Origin: Thermoproteota archaeon
GTDB taxonomy: Archaea > Korarchaeota > Korarchaeia > Korarchaeales > Korarchaeaceae
Direction: 5' to 3'
Assembly (NCBI GenBank): GCA_027491485.1
Contig: JAOZGR010000001.1
Span: 1 to 64,000 of the forward strand
Length of the DNA: 64,000 nucleotides
Positions 40,611 through 50,152 of the stretch are shown one piece after another. Made by a program: the position numbers and the translations under genes. The notes below the pieces were generated by a model that saw only the letters and a program-made list of their open reading frames with translations, had not been told where the DNA came from and ran no database searches. Position 1 is the stretch's first letter; every line of letters starts with the position of its first letter.

Positions 40611-42905
40611 ATGAGTAGCAAAACCTCTCTCATTATCAGGATATCGGGCATAGTACAAGGAGTCGGATTTAGGCCGTTCATTTACAGAGTAGCAACTAGA
40701 TCGGGGGTTAAGGGATATGTGAGGAACATGGGTGGCAGCGAGGTAGAGGTGAGGATTGAAGGGGAGGTCGGCCAGGTTTCAAATTTCTTAAAGCTACTCT
40801 TCTTAGAGAAACCACCCCCTGCGAAATTAGAGAAAGTTGTAATAGAAGAAAGCCAATTTAATGGGTTTGATGGCTTTACGATACTCCCTAGTGGAAAGGA
40901 TAAAAAGCTGTACTCCATGATCCCTCCCGATATCGCTGTATGTGATGGCTGTATAGAGGAGGTGTACGACCCATCGGATAGGCATTACATGTATGCCTTC
41001 AACAGCTGCGCATGGTGTGGTCCTAGGTTCTCCATGATGAGAAGTGTGCCTTACGATAGACAGAACACTTCCATGTACGATTTTCCACTGTGTGATGAAT
41101 GTAGGAAGGAGTACGAGGATCCTAGTAATATTAGGAGGTTCCATGCTCAGGGTATATCTTGTCCAAAGTGTGGACCCAGCCTCTGGCTCGAGGACTCTGA
41201 AGGAAAGAGAATTTATATAGAGGATCCCATCTTAGAGGCCGCTCGACTCATAGATTCCGGCGCTATCATAGCTATAAAGGGATTAGGTGGGTACCATATC
41301 GCCTGCTTAGCTACCGACGACTCCATCATACGAAAGCTTAGGGAGAGAAAAAAGAGACCTTACAAGCCTTTGGCCCTTATGGCATTGAACCTCGATACGG
41401 TTGAGAGGTACTTAGAGCTTAACGATGTTGGAAGAATGGTATTAACTAGTCCGGAGAGACCCATACTCCTCTTACCTAAGAAAAGGAATTCCGGACTCTC
41501 TGACTTGATAGCTCCGGGTCTGGATACCGTAGGAGTCATGCTTCCCTATACCCCCCTCCATCATATGATCCTCAACGAGACCGAAGACAAGATACTGATT
41601 ATGACAAGTGGAAATGAATACAACAAACCCATGTGTACCAGCATTGAGTGCGCCAGGAAGCGGCTTTCCAAGATAGTGGATTACTTCCTCCATCATGATA
41701 GGGAGATAGTAAACAGAGTGGATGATAGCGTGGTCAGGTTCACAGCAGGCAGGATAACTATGTTAAGAAGGGGCAGGGGTTATGCTCCAGCCTGGATAAG
41801 GCTCCCTTCTCAGCTGAACCGTCCGATCATAGCTTTCGGGGCGGAATTGCAGACCAGTGGTGCTGTGGGGTTCTCCGATAAGGTGGTACTCACCCAGTAT
41901 ATTGGGGATACTTATGAGCTAGAGAACCTCGAGTTCTTAGAGAGGATGCTCAGCTTCTTCTCCGGTGTTTATGGGATCAATCCAGCGGAGGCGGTTCTGG
42001 TTGCTGATCTCCATCCCTTCTATTCCACGAGAAGGCTGGCGGAGAGATGGGCTAACCTTCATGGCTCTGAGCTGCAATTGGTGCAACATCATCACGCCCA
42101 CATAGTCTCTGTTATGGCGGAGATTGGAGTGAGGCCAGGGGAGAGGGCTGTTGGCATAGCGGTGGATGGACTGGGTTACGGAGATGATGGTACCCTCTGG
42201 GGAGGTGAAGTCCTCCTCGCAGGTTACAGCGAGTATAAGAGAGTAGGCCACCTCAAACCACAACCAATGCCGGGGGGAGATAGGGCCTCCAGATATCCTA
42301 TCAGAATGCTGATAGGGATTCTGAGCACATTCCTATCTGAGTCAGAGATATGGGAAGTATTAAGGGAGCGTCAGTTGGTTGATAAGCTCCCCGGAGGAGA
42401 GACGGAGGTTAGCCTGACCCTTAAGCAGTGCTCCAAATCACCCCTTATATCAAGTGTGGGAAGGGTCCTAGATTCCATATCAGCCTTACTAGGTATCTGC
42501 ATCGAGAGGACGTATGAGGGAGAACCTGCCATGAAGCTCGAAGCTTTCGCAGGAGGAGGCTCCCTTATCCAAGATATCAATGTCCCAGTAGAAGGAGGAA
42601 TCGTAGATACCAGCGAACTCCTGAGGCAGCTTTTATACCATGAGGGAGATGGGAAGGACCTGGCTTACACCTCGATCTACTTGCTAGGGATGGCATTAGG
42701 AGAAGTTGCCCTCAAAGCGTTAAATAGAGCTGACTCAGATATTGTAATGGTCTCAGGAGGAGCGGCCGTCAACTCAGTGTTAATCAAGGGTATAGAGGAC
42801 GTTCTCAAGAGGGAAGATGTCCAGCTCGTCCTGAACTCCAAGGTACCTCCAGGAGATGGTGGGATAGCTCTAGGTCAGGTCGCAGCTCAGCTAGGTGATG
42901 GATAA
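40611..42905 (+). CDS. hypF: HypF carbamoyltransferase
   Basis: The 764-residue enzyme has all HypF domains. An acylphosphatase-like domain is at residues 1-90 (IVQGVGFRPFIYRVATRSGV). Two zinc fingers are at about 110-180 (VCDGCIEEVYD, CAWCGPRFSM, CDECRKEYEDP, ISCPKCGPSL). A YrdC-like domain is at about 200-380 (AIIAIKGLGGYHIACLATDD). The Kae1-like domain is at about 400-764, with VQHHHAHIVSVMAEIG and VSGGAAVNSVLIKG. It makes carbamoyl-adenylate for HypE. A broken second copy lies at 29603. The next gene starts on its stop codon, so hypD is coupled. Confidence 0.95.
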   Translation: MSSKTSLIIRISGIVQGVGFRPFIYRVATRSGVKGYVRNMGGSEVEVRIEGEVGQVSNFLKLLFLEKPPPAKLEKVVIEESQFNGFDGFTILPSGKDKKLYSMIPPDIAVCDGCIEEVYDPSDRHYMYAFNSCAWCGPRFSMMRSVPYDRQNTSMYDFPLCDECRKEYEDPSNIRRFHAQGISCPKCGPSLWLEDSEGKRIYIEDPILEAARLIDSGAIIAIKGLGGYHIACLATDDSIIRKLRERKKRPYKPLALMALNLDTVERYLELNDVGRMVLTSPERPILLLPKKRNSGLSDLIAPGLDTVGVMLPYTPLHHMILNETEDKILIMTSGNEYNKPMCTSIECARKRLSKIVDYFLHHDREIVNRVDDSVVRFTAGRITMLRRGRGYAPAWIRLPSQLNRPIIAFGAELQTSGAVGFSDKVVLTQYIGDTYELENLEFLERMLSFFSGVYGINPAEAVLVADLHPFYSTRRLAERWANLHGSELQLVQHHHAHIVSVMAEIGVRPGERAVGIAVDGLGYGDDGTLWGGEVLLAGYSEYKRVGHLKPQPMPGGDRASRYPIRMLIGILSTFLSESEIWEVLRERQLVDKLPGGETEVSLTLKQCSKSPLISSVGRVLDSISALLGICIERTYEGEPAMKLEAFAGGGSLIQDINVPVEGGIVDTSELLRQLLYHEGDGKDLAYTSIYLLGMALGEVALKALNRADSDIVMVSGGAAVNSVLIKGIEDVLKREDVQLVLNSKVPPGDGGIALGQVAAQLGDG

Positions 42906-44053
42906 TGAAAGTCTCATTCCCTTTCAGGGATCCCGGGATCTCCAGGCTGATCGTGGATAAAATTCACGAAGTGGCATCCGAGCTGAACCATGTGAAGATA
43001 ATGGACTTCTGCGGGACGCATGAGTGGACCATCACCCAATACGGTATAAGATCTCTGATGCCAAAGAACGTAGAACTAGTGGCTGGGCCAGGGTGCCCTG
43101 TTTGTATTACACCCGGATACTATGTTGATGTGGCGATCAGACTGGCTATTGAAGGTATAAGGGTCTTCACCTTTGGGGATGTATATAGACTCCCGGGAAG
43201 CTCTAGGGATATCCCAAAGAACCTAGAGGAGGCCAAATCTGAAGGAGCCGATGTGAGAATAGTCTACAGCGTATCAGATGCCATAAAACTATCTAAAGAT
43301 GGTAGGGAATCAGTTTTCCTAGCAGTTGGGTTTGAGACCACTGCTCCAGCCACGCTAGGTCCTATTTGTAGGGGAGAAGTACCAAGAAATATGAGTTTTA
43401 TTGTAGTGCATCGATTGACACCCCCCATAACCAGATATATACTTGAAAACTACCCTCAATCACCGATAAGGGGAATAATAGCCCCTGGTCATGTTTCAGC
43501 CATAATTGGAGCTTCAGAGTGGGAATTTGTAGCGAAAGATTATAGGATATCTGTCGTTGTGTCAGGGTTCGAGCCGATAGATGTCCTTCTCTCCATATTG
43601 GAGATATTAAGACAGATAAGAGATGGCCGTGCTGAGTTAGTCAATGAGTACTCGAGGATAGTAAAGTGGGAGGGAAACCTAAAGGCGAAGGAGGTTATGA
43701 GGTCTACATGTGATGTAGTCGACGCCGGATGGAGGGGGATAGGCTTCGTCCCACAAAGCGGCCTCCTCCTGAAGAGAAGGTACTCCGATTATGATGCTTT
43801 AACCAAGTATGGCATACGTGAACTCTCGGAAGAGGCATGGGAGGAAGATCTACCACCAGGATGCAAGTGCGCTGAGGTCACCTTGGGGATGGCTAAACCG
43901 ACTGATTGCCCTCTGTTTAAGAATGTATGTACACCTGAAAGGCCTTATGGACCATGTATGGTTTCCTCCGAGGGAACATGTCTCATATGGGCCAAATATG
44001 GAGGAGATGAGCTACTAAGAGGCCTAAGAGAGGAGATTCGTTATAAAGGGTGA
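42905..44053 (+). CDS. hypD: HypD Fe(CN)2CO assembly scaffold
   Basis: The 382-residue protein has the HypD blocks IMDFCGTHEWTITQYGIRSL, LVAGPGCPVCITPGYYVD, VFLAVGFETTAPATLGP and IAPGHVSAIIG. The C-terminal [4Fe-4S] site is formed from CKCAEVTLGMAKPTDCPLF and RPYGPCMVSSEGTC. With HypC it assembles the iron ligands before transfer to the large subunit. The ATG overlaps the hypF stop by one base (TAATG). This completes the set A, B, C, D, E and F plus a protease. It is of normal length. Confidence 0.95.
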   Translation: MKVSFPFRDPGISRLIVDKIHEVASELNHVKIMDFCGTHEWTITQYGIRSLMPKNVELVAGPGCPVCITPGYYVDVAIRLAIEGIRVFTFGDVYRLPGSSRDIPKNLEEAKSEGADVRIVYSVSDAIKLSKDGRESVFLAVGFETTAPATLGPICRGEVPRNMSFIVVHRLTPPITRYILENYPQSPIRGIIAPGHVSAIIGASEWEFVAKDYRISVVVSGFEPIDVLLSILEILRQIRDGRAELVNEYSRIVKWEGNLKAKEVMRSTCDVVDAGWRGIGFVPQSGLLLKRRYSDYDALTKYGIRELSEEAWEEDLPPGCKCAEVTLGMAKPTDCPLFKNVCTPERPYGPCMVSSEGTCLIWAKYGGDELLRGLREEIRYKG

Positions 44054-44120
44054 TATTAGCGTAGTCTATTTACATGTCAATGCGACACATGAGATGGTAT
44101 ACGTTATCGCTGAGTGACGC

Positions 44121-47100
44121 TTATCGCCGGACATGCCTTACTACATACACATTCCCGCCTAGCTTCTCTCGGTAGGCCCAAGCAAGCCGCTGCATAGCAT
44201 CGTTTGTCACGAGTATAAAGACATATTTCGCTCCTAAGGGTAGGGAACTGACATCTCTTATGCGAGAAATCTCTTCACGGGTAAGCTTCACAACTTGAGG
44301 CCTAATTAATGGTAGTCCTAAGGAGCGCAGCTCCTCATCCAAATATTTATCCAAGATACTCTTGTATCCATATGGAACCACTATACTTACCTCTGATGGT
44401 AGGGCACCACTGCTAACAAGATGCAACATGACTAGCGAAGAGATCAGTTTGCAGAGCTTATCCTTATTTATGTAATAGGAATATTCCCGCACCTCTCTTC
44501 TGCTAAGCATAGCTCTGTAATCTCTCAAATATTTTCTGTACTTTTCAAGAGCTTCTCTCTTTCTTTCCAAAAGCATCTTCACATAAAGGTCCCTCAAAGA
44601 GGCTGAGAGATACTCGTCCAGGATTTTCCTAGCTTCTTGGTTCCTCTTCTCCTCTGGCAGACCTAAAATGAATTTCGAGTACCAGTCCATGAAGTACAAA
44701 GATAGTTGACTTTGGAGCCACTCTTCGGATATAGCCTTATATACGTCCTCCACCCCTAACTCTCTATTCACATAATTCACTGAGATACATCTAACCTTTT
44801 CGCCCGTTACTCGCACCGACCTACCCTTACAACCCCCTAAGGTAAGCCTTCCATTCTCATCTATAGATAGGTCATATCCTTTCACTGAAGGTGTTTTATA
44901 TACTAGGTATAGATCTCGACTCACCCTATACTTTGGGTATTCGGTATACTCCTCATCGGTGACGATGCACTCCCTATCGACTATGTCGTAGTCTAGAAGC
45001 CCCACATCAGAGAGAACTCTGAGTGCAGCCTCTATGGATCTCTCCATATGCTCAGGTAAGCGTCTATTAGAGTTTATATCATCTATTAATCTTTTCCATC
45101 TGGAAATTCCGAAGAGGAATGGGACAAGGAGGAGAAAAGGTATTATAGATCCTTCTTCTGCCGATTTAAGCTTATCATATAGCCTAACAGCGATTGTAGG
45201 GTCAACAAACCCCATCTGTAGAAGCATCATTCTTCTCCTTAGGTCGTATCCTGGTGAATACAGCAACAATGCCTTTGTGGGGAGACCATCTCTCCCTCCT
45301 CTTCCTATTTCTTGGTAATAATCCTCTATGCTCTCTGGCATCATATAATGTACTACCCACCTTATGTTAGGGATGTTAACTCCCATGCCGAACGCCTTTG
45401 TAGCTACTAAGATGACGTTCTCCCTGCCCACGTACAAGCGGTTCAGCACTCTTCTCTTCATTTTTTCGTCCATTTGGCCATGAAAATAGAGGATCTCTCC
45501 GCCCATCGAGCTCTGCAGGTGTGATGCTATGTCAGGGACGTTTTCATGAGCCCTACTCGACCTAACAAATCCTGCGAATATGAGACCAACCCAATTATCT
45601 CCCGATACGGTATCAGCCCAAGTAGCCAGATTCTTCACAGTACTTGCTAGGAGGCCTAACCTTTCAGTACCACTTGGCGCCTTTACTACATCTATTTCTA
45701 TATTGTCTCTCAAGATAGGGCCCTTTAGAACCTTCACCTCCTCTAAGTCGAAATTTCCCAAGAAATCAGAGTCAAAACTTATCTCCTCCAGTTCAAAGAG
45801 ATCCTTCCCCGTTAGCATATTTATAACTTCCCTAAGGCCATCCTTAGTTATTGTCGCCGTAAAACCGGCTACAGGAATCCAGAAACCCTCTTCTCTTCTC
45901 CTCCTCAAATATTGTGCTAGATATGGATAGCTAGGCCTGAAGTTCCTCCATTTGTATACAGTATGTATCTCATCTATTATCAGATAGTTCACATCGGCTC
46001 TTTCAAAGATTCTCCTGACCCCTTCCTTCCGAAACTGCTCGGGTGTTATGTATACCAGATCGTATTCGCCTCTTGCGAATCCTCTCAAACACTCTTTCAG
46101 TTCTCTACCTGCAGCGCTAGATATGCTACATACCCTTACCCCCCTCCTCCTTAGATCGTTTATCTGATCCCTTATCAGCGCTAATAGAGGGGATATGACT
46201 ACCGTAGTTCCCCCTATTTTCTCCCTTAGCATCATAGCCACCGATTGAAATATCACCGACTTTCCGGAGCCTGTGGGAAGCACAATTATTGAGAGTGGAT
46301 TCGTAAGCTGGTGAGCCCCTACGTATGAGATTAGCATCCTAGCTATACATCTCCGCTGGTAGGGCCTTAGCTCAAATCCCCATATCTTTCTGACTGTTTT
46401 GGAGACTTCATCAATAGCTTCCCTCATGGAGGTGAATATGGGAAGGGAGAGTTTTAGTTCGAAGTCTCCTCTCTGTTCCACTTTTCTCCTTTCCACAAGG
46501 CTGGAAAGGGATGGGTGCTCTACAAATTCGGATTCCGTATTTAACAGAATCAATTTACTTTCGGCCAGTCCTGAAGCCTCTATCAGATATTTAAGGGAGT
46601 CAAGGACATTCCTTAACCCAAGTTTCCTAACTATAGATGGTAAAGAGAACAGCACACAATGGTATCCCATCTTAAGCATGTCGTAAACGGTCTCTATGAG
46701 AGAAATATCGTCTTCACATGTGTAAAAAGCTACCTTAACCCTAGAAAGTGCTGCTGCTCTCCCTGAGAAAATCTCCTCAATATGACTTGATGTTATCACA
46801 AAGTATCTACCCTTCTCTTCCGTGAATAGGCCGGCTAGGATCCTTCCTAGATATTCTCTGTGACGAGGGCTCTTATCTAAGCCGTTTTCCACCACTATGA
46901 GAGGTTTCTCCTTGGGCTTCAAGGCTACTACCTTGATATTGCCATTTACCTGGGATGGGAAGAGTGTCTCCACTATGACCTCCTTAGAACTCCTTGAGGC
47001 CCATCTCAGTATTTCCTTGGTATATTCTCCATAGTATGCATTCAGCAGGAGTCCTCCTCTGAACCTTATTATTTTCCAAGTAGTTTGGCATCTCTCAATG

Positions 47101-48251
47101 AACTCCCTCAGGTGCTTGTAGTCAACCGCTAAGGCATCCCTCTCCAGCGAAGATTCTCTGACCACTTTTCCCAAGATGGATAGCAGAGATAAGGCGTAGC
47201 TTTCATATGGATGACCCTGCTTCATCAGTTTATGAGCTAGATCAGCGATACGGTTAGGATCCTTCCCTCCTCCCAACAAGAATGAAAAGATAGTCTCCAT
47301 AGCTAAGGAGTCTATTGAAGATGTTGCTTTGACTTTCTTCAAGAGGTCGAGATCTATCTCATTCGGATACCAAGAGTCCTCATACTCGGACGAATCGATA
47401 GTCACCTCGAGATGACCTCTCTTCACCTTTCTCCTGACTATCTTTGGGAGTTCTCCTCTTTCAGGTATTTTCAGATGCCTAAGTCCCCTAACCGGTTCAA
47501 ATTTTAGTAATGGATCTAAGGAGATGGCTTTTTTATGAAGCAAGTACGTCAGTCGCTGCAACAGGACGGCAGAGGCAAATGCATCTTCATCCGCTCTATG
47601 AGGAGCATATTCTATTCCGAAAATACTACAGAGAAATTCTAGGGAATGAGATCTGGCTTCTGGAAGTGCTACTAAGGAGAGGGCATATGTGTCAATAAAC
47701 TCCTTATCTGAAAGGTCTACTCCCCATTTCCTCAGGATTTCTGCGTCATGTTTGTACACATTATGTCCTATAATAACGTAAAATTCATTCAGAAAAGCTC
47801 TCAGGAAATCCTGAGGCTGTATCCCATATTTTATCATGAAATCGTTGAAGTTAGATATGAGTAGCCTGAAAGCCTCCTTCCACTCATCTGTATTGAGGAC
47901 CGAGAGTCCCAGCTCTCTGGGCTTCCTTTCAAGTTCTACTTCCGTCTCTATATCTAATGCTAGGGCTTTCTTCTCACTTAATATGAAGACTCTATCATCT
48001 CTGACGCGGAATGTATTCACTATTTCTGCGAATTCCTTAAATCTACCATTATAAAAGAGGAGATCTAAGGCTTCTATTTTTGTCTTTTTGTCTAAAAATA
48101 CGCCTATTATCCTCTTCTTCCTCAATATTCTATGAACCTTGTCTGGATCCTTATCGGCGATAGCATTGAGCAGTGCTCTTTTCACTAGCAGGATTCTGAG
48201 CACAAGTACTAGAGTGGGTATTATGATTAGGAATAGGAGTAAAGCGCCCAT
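44121..48251 (-). CDS. Membrane-anchored DEDDh exonuclease-RecQ helicase fusion
   Basis: From ATG 48251 the protein has 1376 residues. Residues 1-23 form a membrane segment (ALLLFLIIIPTLVLVLRILL). An exonuclease domain at about 90-240 has KALALDIETE (Exo I), VIIGHNVYKHDAEILRKWG (Exo II) and APHRADEDAFASAV (Exo III, H-x4-D). A middle part (about 260-620) is unrecognised. The helicase has IVLPTGSGKSVIFQSV (Walker A, about 660), LIIDEIHTVYKW (DEIH), FTATIT, VATKAFGMGVNIPNIRWVVH and YYQEIGRGGRDG, the RecQ form. The C-terminal 350 residues lack RecQ's Cys zinc site. The open frame starts 38 codons earlier, but a TATA 28 bases upstream favours 48251. It is a WRN-like order with a membrane anchor. 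Confidence 0.85.
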   Translation of the reverse strand: MGALLLFLIIIPTLVLVLRILLVKRALLNAIADKDPDKVHRILRKKRIIGVFLDKKTKIEALDLLFYNGRFKEFAEIVNTFRVRDDRVFILSEKKALALDIETEVELERKPRELGLSVLNTDEWKEAFRLLISNFNDFMIKYGIQPQDFLRAFLNEFYVIIGHNVYKHDAEILRKWGVDLSDKEFIDTYALSLVALPEARSHSLEFLCSIFGIEYAPHRADEDAFASAVLLQRLTYLLHKKAISLDPLLKFEPVRGLRHLKIPERGELPKIVRRKVKRGHLEVTIDSSEYEDSWYPNEIDLDLLKKVKATSSIDSLAMETIFSFLLGGGKDPNRIADLAHKLMKQGHPYESYALSLLSILGKVVRESSLERDALAVDYKHLREFIERCQTTWKIIRFRGGLLLNAYYGEYTKEILRWASRSSKEVIVETLFPSQVNGNIKVVALKPKEKPLIVVENGLDKSPRHREYLGRILAGLFTEEKGRYFVITSSHIEEIFSGRAAALSRVKVAFYTCEDDISLIETVYDMLKMGYHCVLFSLPSIVRKLGLRNVLDSLKYLIEASGLAESKLILLNTESEFVEHPSLSSLVERRKVEQRGDFELKLSLPIFTSMREAIDEVSKTVRKIWGFELRPYQRRCIARMLISYVGAHQLTNPLSIIVLPTGSGKSVIFQSVAMMLREKIGGTTVVISPLLALIRDQINDLRRRGVRVCSISSAAGRELKECLRGFARGEYDLVYITPEQFRKEGVRRIFERADVNYLIIDEIHTVYKWRNFRPSYPYLAQYLRRRREEGFWIPVAGFTATITKDGLREVINMLTGKDLFELEEISFDSDFLGNFDLEEVKVLKGPILRDNIEIDVVKAPSGTERLGLLASTVKNLATWADTVSGDNWVGLIFAGFVRSSRAHENVPDIASHLQSSMGGEILYFHGQMDEKMKRRVLNRLYVGRENVILVATKAFGMGVNIPNIRWVVHYMMPESIEDYYQEIGRGGRDGLPTKALLLYSPGYDLRRRMMLLQMGFVDPTIAVRLYDKLKSAEEGSIIPFLLLVPFLFGISRWKRLIDDINSNRRLPEHMERSIEAALRVLSDVGLLDYDIVDRECIVTDEEYTEYPKYRVSRDLYLVYKTPSVKGYDLSIDENGRLTLGGCKGRSVRVTGEKVRCISVNYVNRELGVEDVYKAISEEWLQSQLSLYFMDWYSKFILGLPEEKRNQEARKILDEYLSASLRDLYVKMLLERKREALEKYRKYLRDYRAMLSRREVREYSYYINKDKLCKLISSLVMLHLVSSGALPSEVSIVVPYGYKSILDKYLDEELRSLGLPLIRPQVVKLTREEISRIRDVSSLPLGAKYVFILVTNDAMQRLAWAYREKLGGNVYVVRHVRR

Positions 48252-48275
48252 CTGTTGAATAATTTCCACCAGTAA

Positions 48276-48296
48276 GTTATAAGTAGTGCACGTGCA
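48276..48296 (-). promoter_or_regulatory. TATA box with adjacent palindrome upstream of the helicase gene
   Basis: On the minus strand CTTATAAC (48283-48276) is 28 bases before ATG 48251. A perfect 10-base palindrome TGCACGTGCA sits at 48287-48296, 3 bases upstream of the TATA, where TFB binds. It could be an operator that blocks the promoter. No second copy is seen nearby. Confidence 0.45.
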
Positions 48297-48494
48297 GTGA
48301 GCCCCCAAACTGTGAGGAATGCACATGCTCTTTTGTATTCTTCGATACACAAGCCAAACTTTCATATCTTAGAGATCAATTAGGATGCTTCGGCCTCTTT
48401 ACAGAAGGGAGTTCGCGGTAGTTTTTTGGTAACACCATAACCATTGTTTAGTAATACTTAATAATATTCAAATTCTCAGCGGCAGGGGGATAGC

Positions 48495-49121
48495 TTGCAC
48501 ATACCAGATGGCTTCCTAGACCCTATAACCTCCCTTTCGCTCTACGTGATAACTCTTATCGTAGTTATCTACAGCGCTAAAAGGTACTTCAGTGGAGATA
48601 AGGGCGATATCTCCTATCTCTCAGTCATTGCAGCCGCTATATTTGCTGCACAGATGCTCAACTGGCCAATCCCAGGAGGAACCAGTGCTCATCTAGTCGC
48701 AGGAGCCCTGGCTGCTATGTTAATAGGTCCTTTTGGTGGATGCCTAGCGATGTTCATGAACTTAGTTGTTCAATGCCTCCTTATGGGAGATGGGGGGATT
48801 ACGGCCTTAGGTGCCAATGCGTTCAACATGGCGATCGTTGATGTATTTGTAGGGTATGCCATTTACAAGCTAGTGTTGAAGGCTCTCGGCAAACAAAGAA
48901 GAATGATAGCCGCTTTTTTAGGTGGATGGATTGGAATAGGCCTAGCCGCTACTGTTTGCGGCTTGGAAATAGGACTCTCTCCACTATTTGGATATCCAGT
49001 AGCAATCACAGTTCCAGTGATGGCTAGTTGGCACTTAGCCCTAGGGGTTATAGAGGGAATTGTAACAGCGTTTGTCGTTGGTTATCTAGCTAAGAGATCA
49101 CCCAATCTTCTGTGGGGGTGA
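48495..49121 (+). CDS. cbiM: ECF nickel/cobalt transporter substrate-binding protein (CbiM/NikM)
   Basis: The 208-residue membrane protein starts at a TTG with MHIPDGFLDPITSLSLY, the conserved N-terminal metal-binding sequence of CbiM/NikM, where Met1 and His2 take part in metal binding. Later blocks are LNWPIPGGTSAHLVAGALAA and GPFGGCLAMFMNLVVQCLL with GDGGITALGANAFNM. The start is supported by a GGGGGAT sequence just before the TTG. It is the S-component for Ni or Co. The nearby NikR gene and the hydrogenase cluster favour nickel. It begins a four-gene operon. Confidence 0.9.
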   Translation: MHIPDGFLDPITSLSLYVITLIVVIYSAKRYFSGDKGDISYLSVIAAAIFAAQMLNWPIPGGTSAHLVAGALAAMLIGPFGGCLAMFMNLVVQCLLMGDGGITALGANAFNMAIVDVFVGYAIYKLVLKALGKQRRMIAAFLGGWIGIGLAATVCGLEIGLSPLFGYPVAITVPVMASWHLALGVIEGIVTAFVVGYLAKRSPNLLWG

Positions 49122-49125
49122 TGAA

Positions 49126-49407
49126 GTGAGTAGAAAAGCCCTTATCTTAATATTGGTACTGGTATTGGTTAGCCCCCTCTTCGGAGTTATTGGATCGGAA
49201 ATCGTGGGTTATCATGAGCCTCTAGATGTGGCTGCTGAGCTAATTGGTTTAAGTGAGTCGGAACCCGTCTGGCAAGGTGTACTTCCAGACTACACAGTCC
49301 CTGGGCTGCCAGATGTGATAGGTTACGTCATTGCTGGATTCGTAGGTGTTGGGATCCTCCTGTTACCAGCTATTCTCAGGGGTAAGGAACTTGGAGAAAG
49401 GAGTTAA
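49126..49407 (+). CDS. CbiN/NikN-type small membrane subunit
   Basis: The 93-residue protein has an N-terminal membrane helix (ALILILVLVLVSPLFGV), an external loop with YHEPLDVAAELIGL and PDYTVPGLPDVIG, and a second helix GVGILLLPAILRG. The loop resembles the PDGLE domain of NikN/CbiN-type subunits that stabilise the metal-binding protein. The start is GTG 49126 with GGGGGTGAT upstream; the nearby ATG at 49121 hits a stop at once. It is 4 bases after cbiM and its end overlaps the next gene. Confidence 0.75.
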   Translation: MSRKALILILVLVLVSPLFGVIGSEIVGYHEPLDVAAELIGLSESEPVWQGVLPDYTVPGLPDVIGYVIAGFVGVGILLLPAILRGKELGERS

Positions 49408-50152
49408 GAATGCCTTCATAGGAATTGGCGAGTCCCTAGGTGAGTGGCTATCATCTATAGACTCATCTGGAGGGACACTTAGGAGAGTTAGCCCCATAGC
49501 ATCTCTCATAGGAACAATCGTGGCTGTTGGACCGGTCTCGTTTGCTAGAACACCCATTCCAATAATTTTTGGTCTGGTAAGCTCACTTATACTGACGCTG
49601 GTCGTGAATGGAGAATTTAGCATCAGGGCCCTTAAGATCTCCCTGATCTGGGCGATCTTCACTTTAATAATAATGCTTCCTAAGACATTCCTAGACCCTA
49701 CCGTTACTGCTTACAGTTTAGTTCTGCCACCCATAAGGGTATTTTCCAGTATATTCATATTATCAACATGTGTTCTACTTGTTGGCTTTAACAGACTGAT
49801 TACGGGTGCTATCAAGCTGGGTATCCCGAAGGAGTTAGCCATATCCATAGAGCTAATGGTTGCCCAGATTTCAAAGCAATTGGTAGAACTAGGCCGTCTG
49901 ATAATAGCCAAGTCATCTAGGTTATTCTCGCGTAGAGGGTTGTTGGAGGAGTATGGAATCCTCTCAACAGCAACATCAGAACTCTTTATTAGGGGACCAA
50001 ATAGGGCTTTCAGGCTTTCAACAGTCATCGAAAGTAGGTTATGGACAGATTTAGATGATATAAGGCCGTCATCTCTGGTAGAGACCGCTATCTTTTTGAT
50101 AGTACCGCTAGCTAGCTTACTGGGCCTGCTATTAGAGGTGTTCTATGGATGA
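49391..50152 (+). CDS. cbiQ: ECF transporter transmembrane T-component (CbiQ/NikQ)
   Basis: From a TTG at 49391 the protein has about 253 residues and starts LEKGVKNAFIGIGESLGEWL. It has four or five membrane helices (for example LVSSLILTLVVNGEF and AIFTLIIMLPKTFLD), and a cytoplasmic coupling part with AQISKQLVELGRLIIAKSS. The start is uncertain: an open frame runs back to 49346 inside the upstream gene. The overlap with the upstream gene is 17 bases at the TTG, and the 3' end overlaps the ATPase gene by 4 bases. It couples ATP hydrolysis to metal import. Confidence 0.8.
   Translation: MEKGVKNAFIGIGESLGEWLSSIDSSGGTLRRVSPIASLIGTIVAVGPVSFARTPIPIIFGLVSSLILTLVVNGEFSIRALKISLIWAIFTLIIMLPKTFLDPTVTAYSLVLPPIRVFSSIFILSTCVLLVGFNRLITGAIKLGIPKELAISIELMVAQISKQLVELGRLIIAKSSRLFSRRGLLEEYGILSTATSELFIRGPNRAFRLSTVIESRLWTDLDDIRPSSLVETAIFLIVPLASLLGLLLEVFYG

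Noticed and set aside
44121-48365. Start of the large helicase gene at 48365
   Set aside because: The extra 38 residues precede the TATA box at 48276-48283 and have no domain character; ATG 48251 fits the promoter.
48421-48494. NikR operator upstream of cbiM
   Set aside because: The AT-rich stretch has only a weak imperfect symmetry that a TATA element alone explains.
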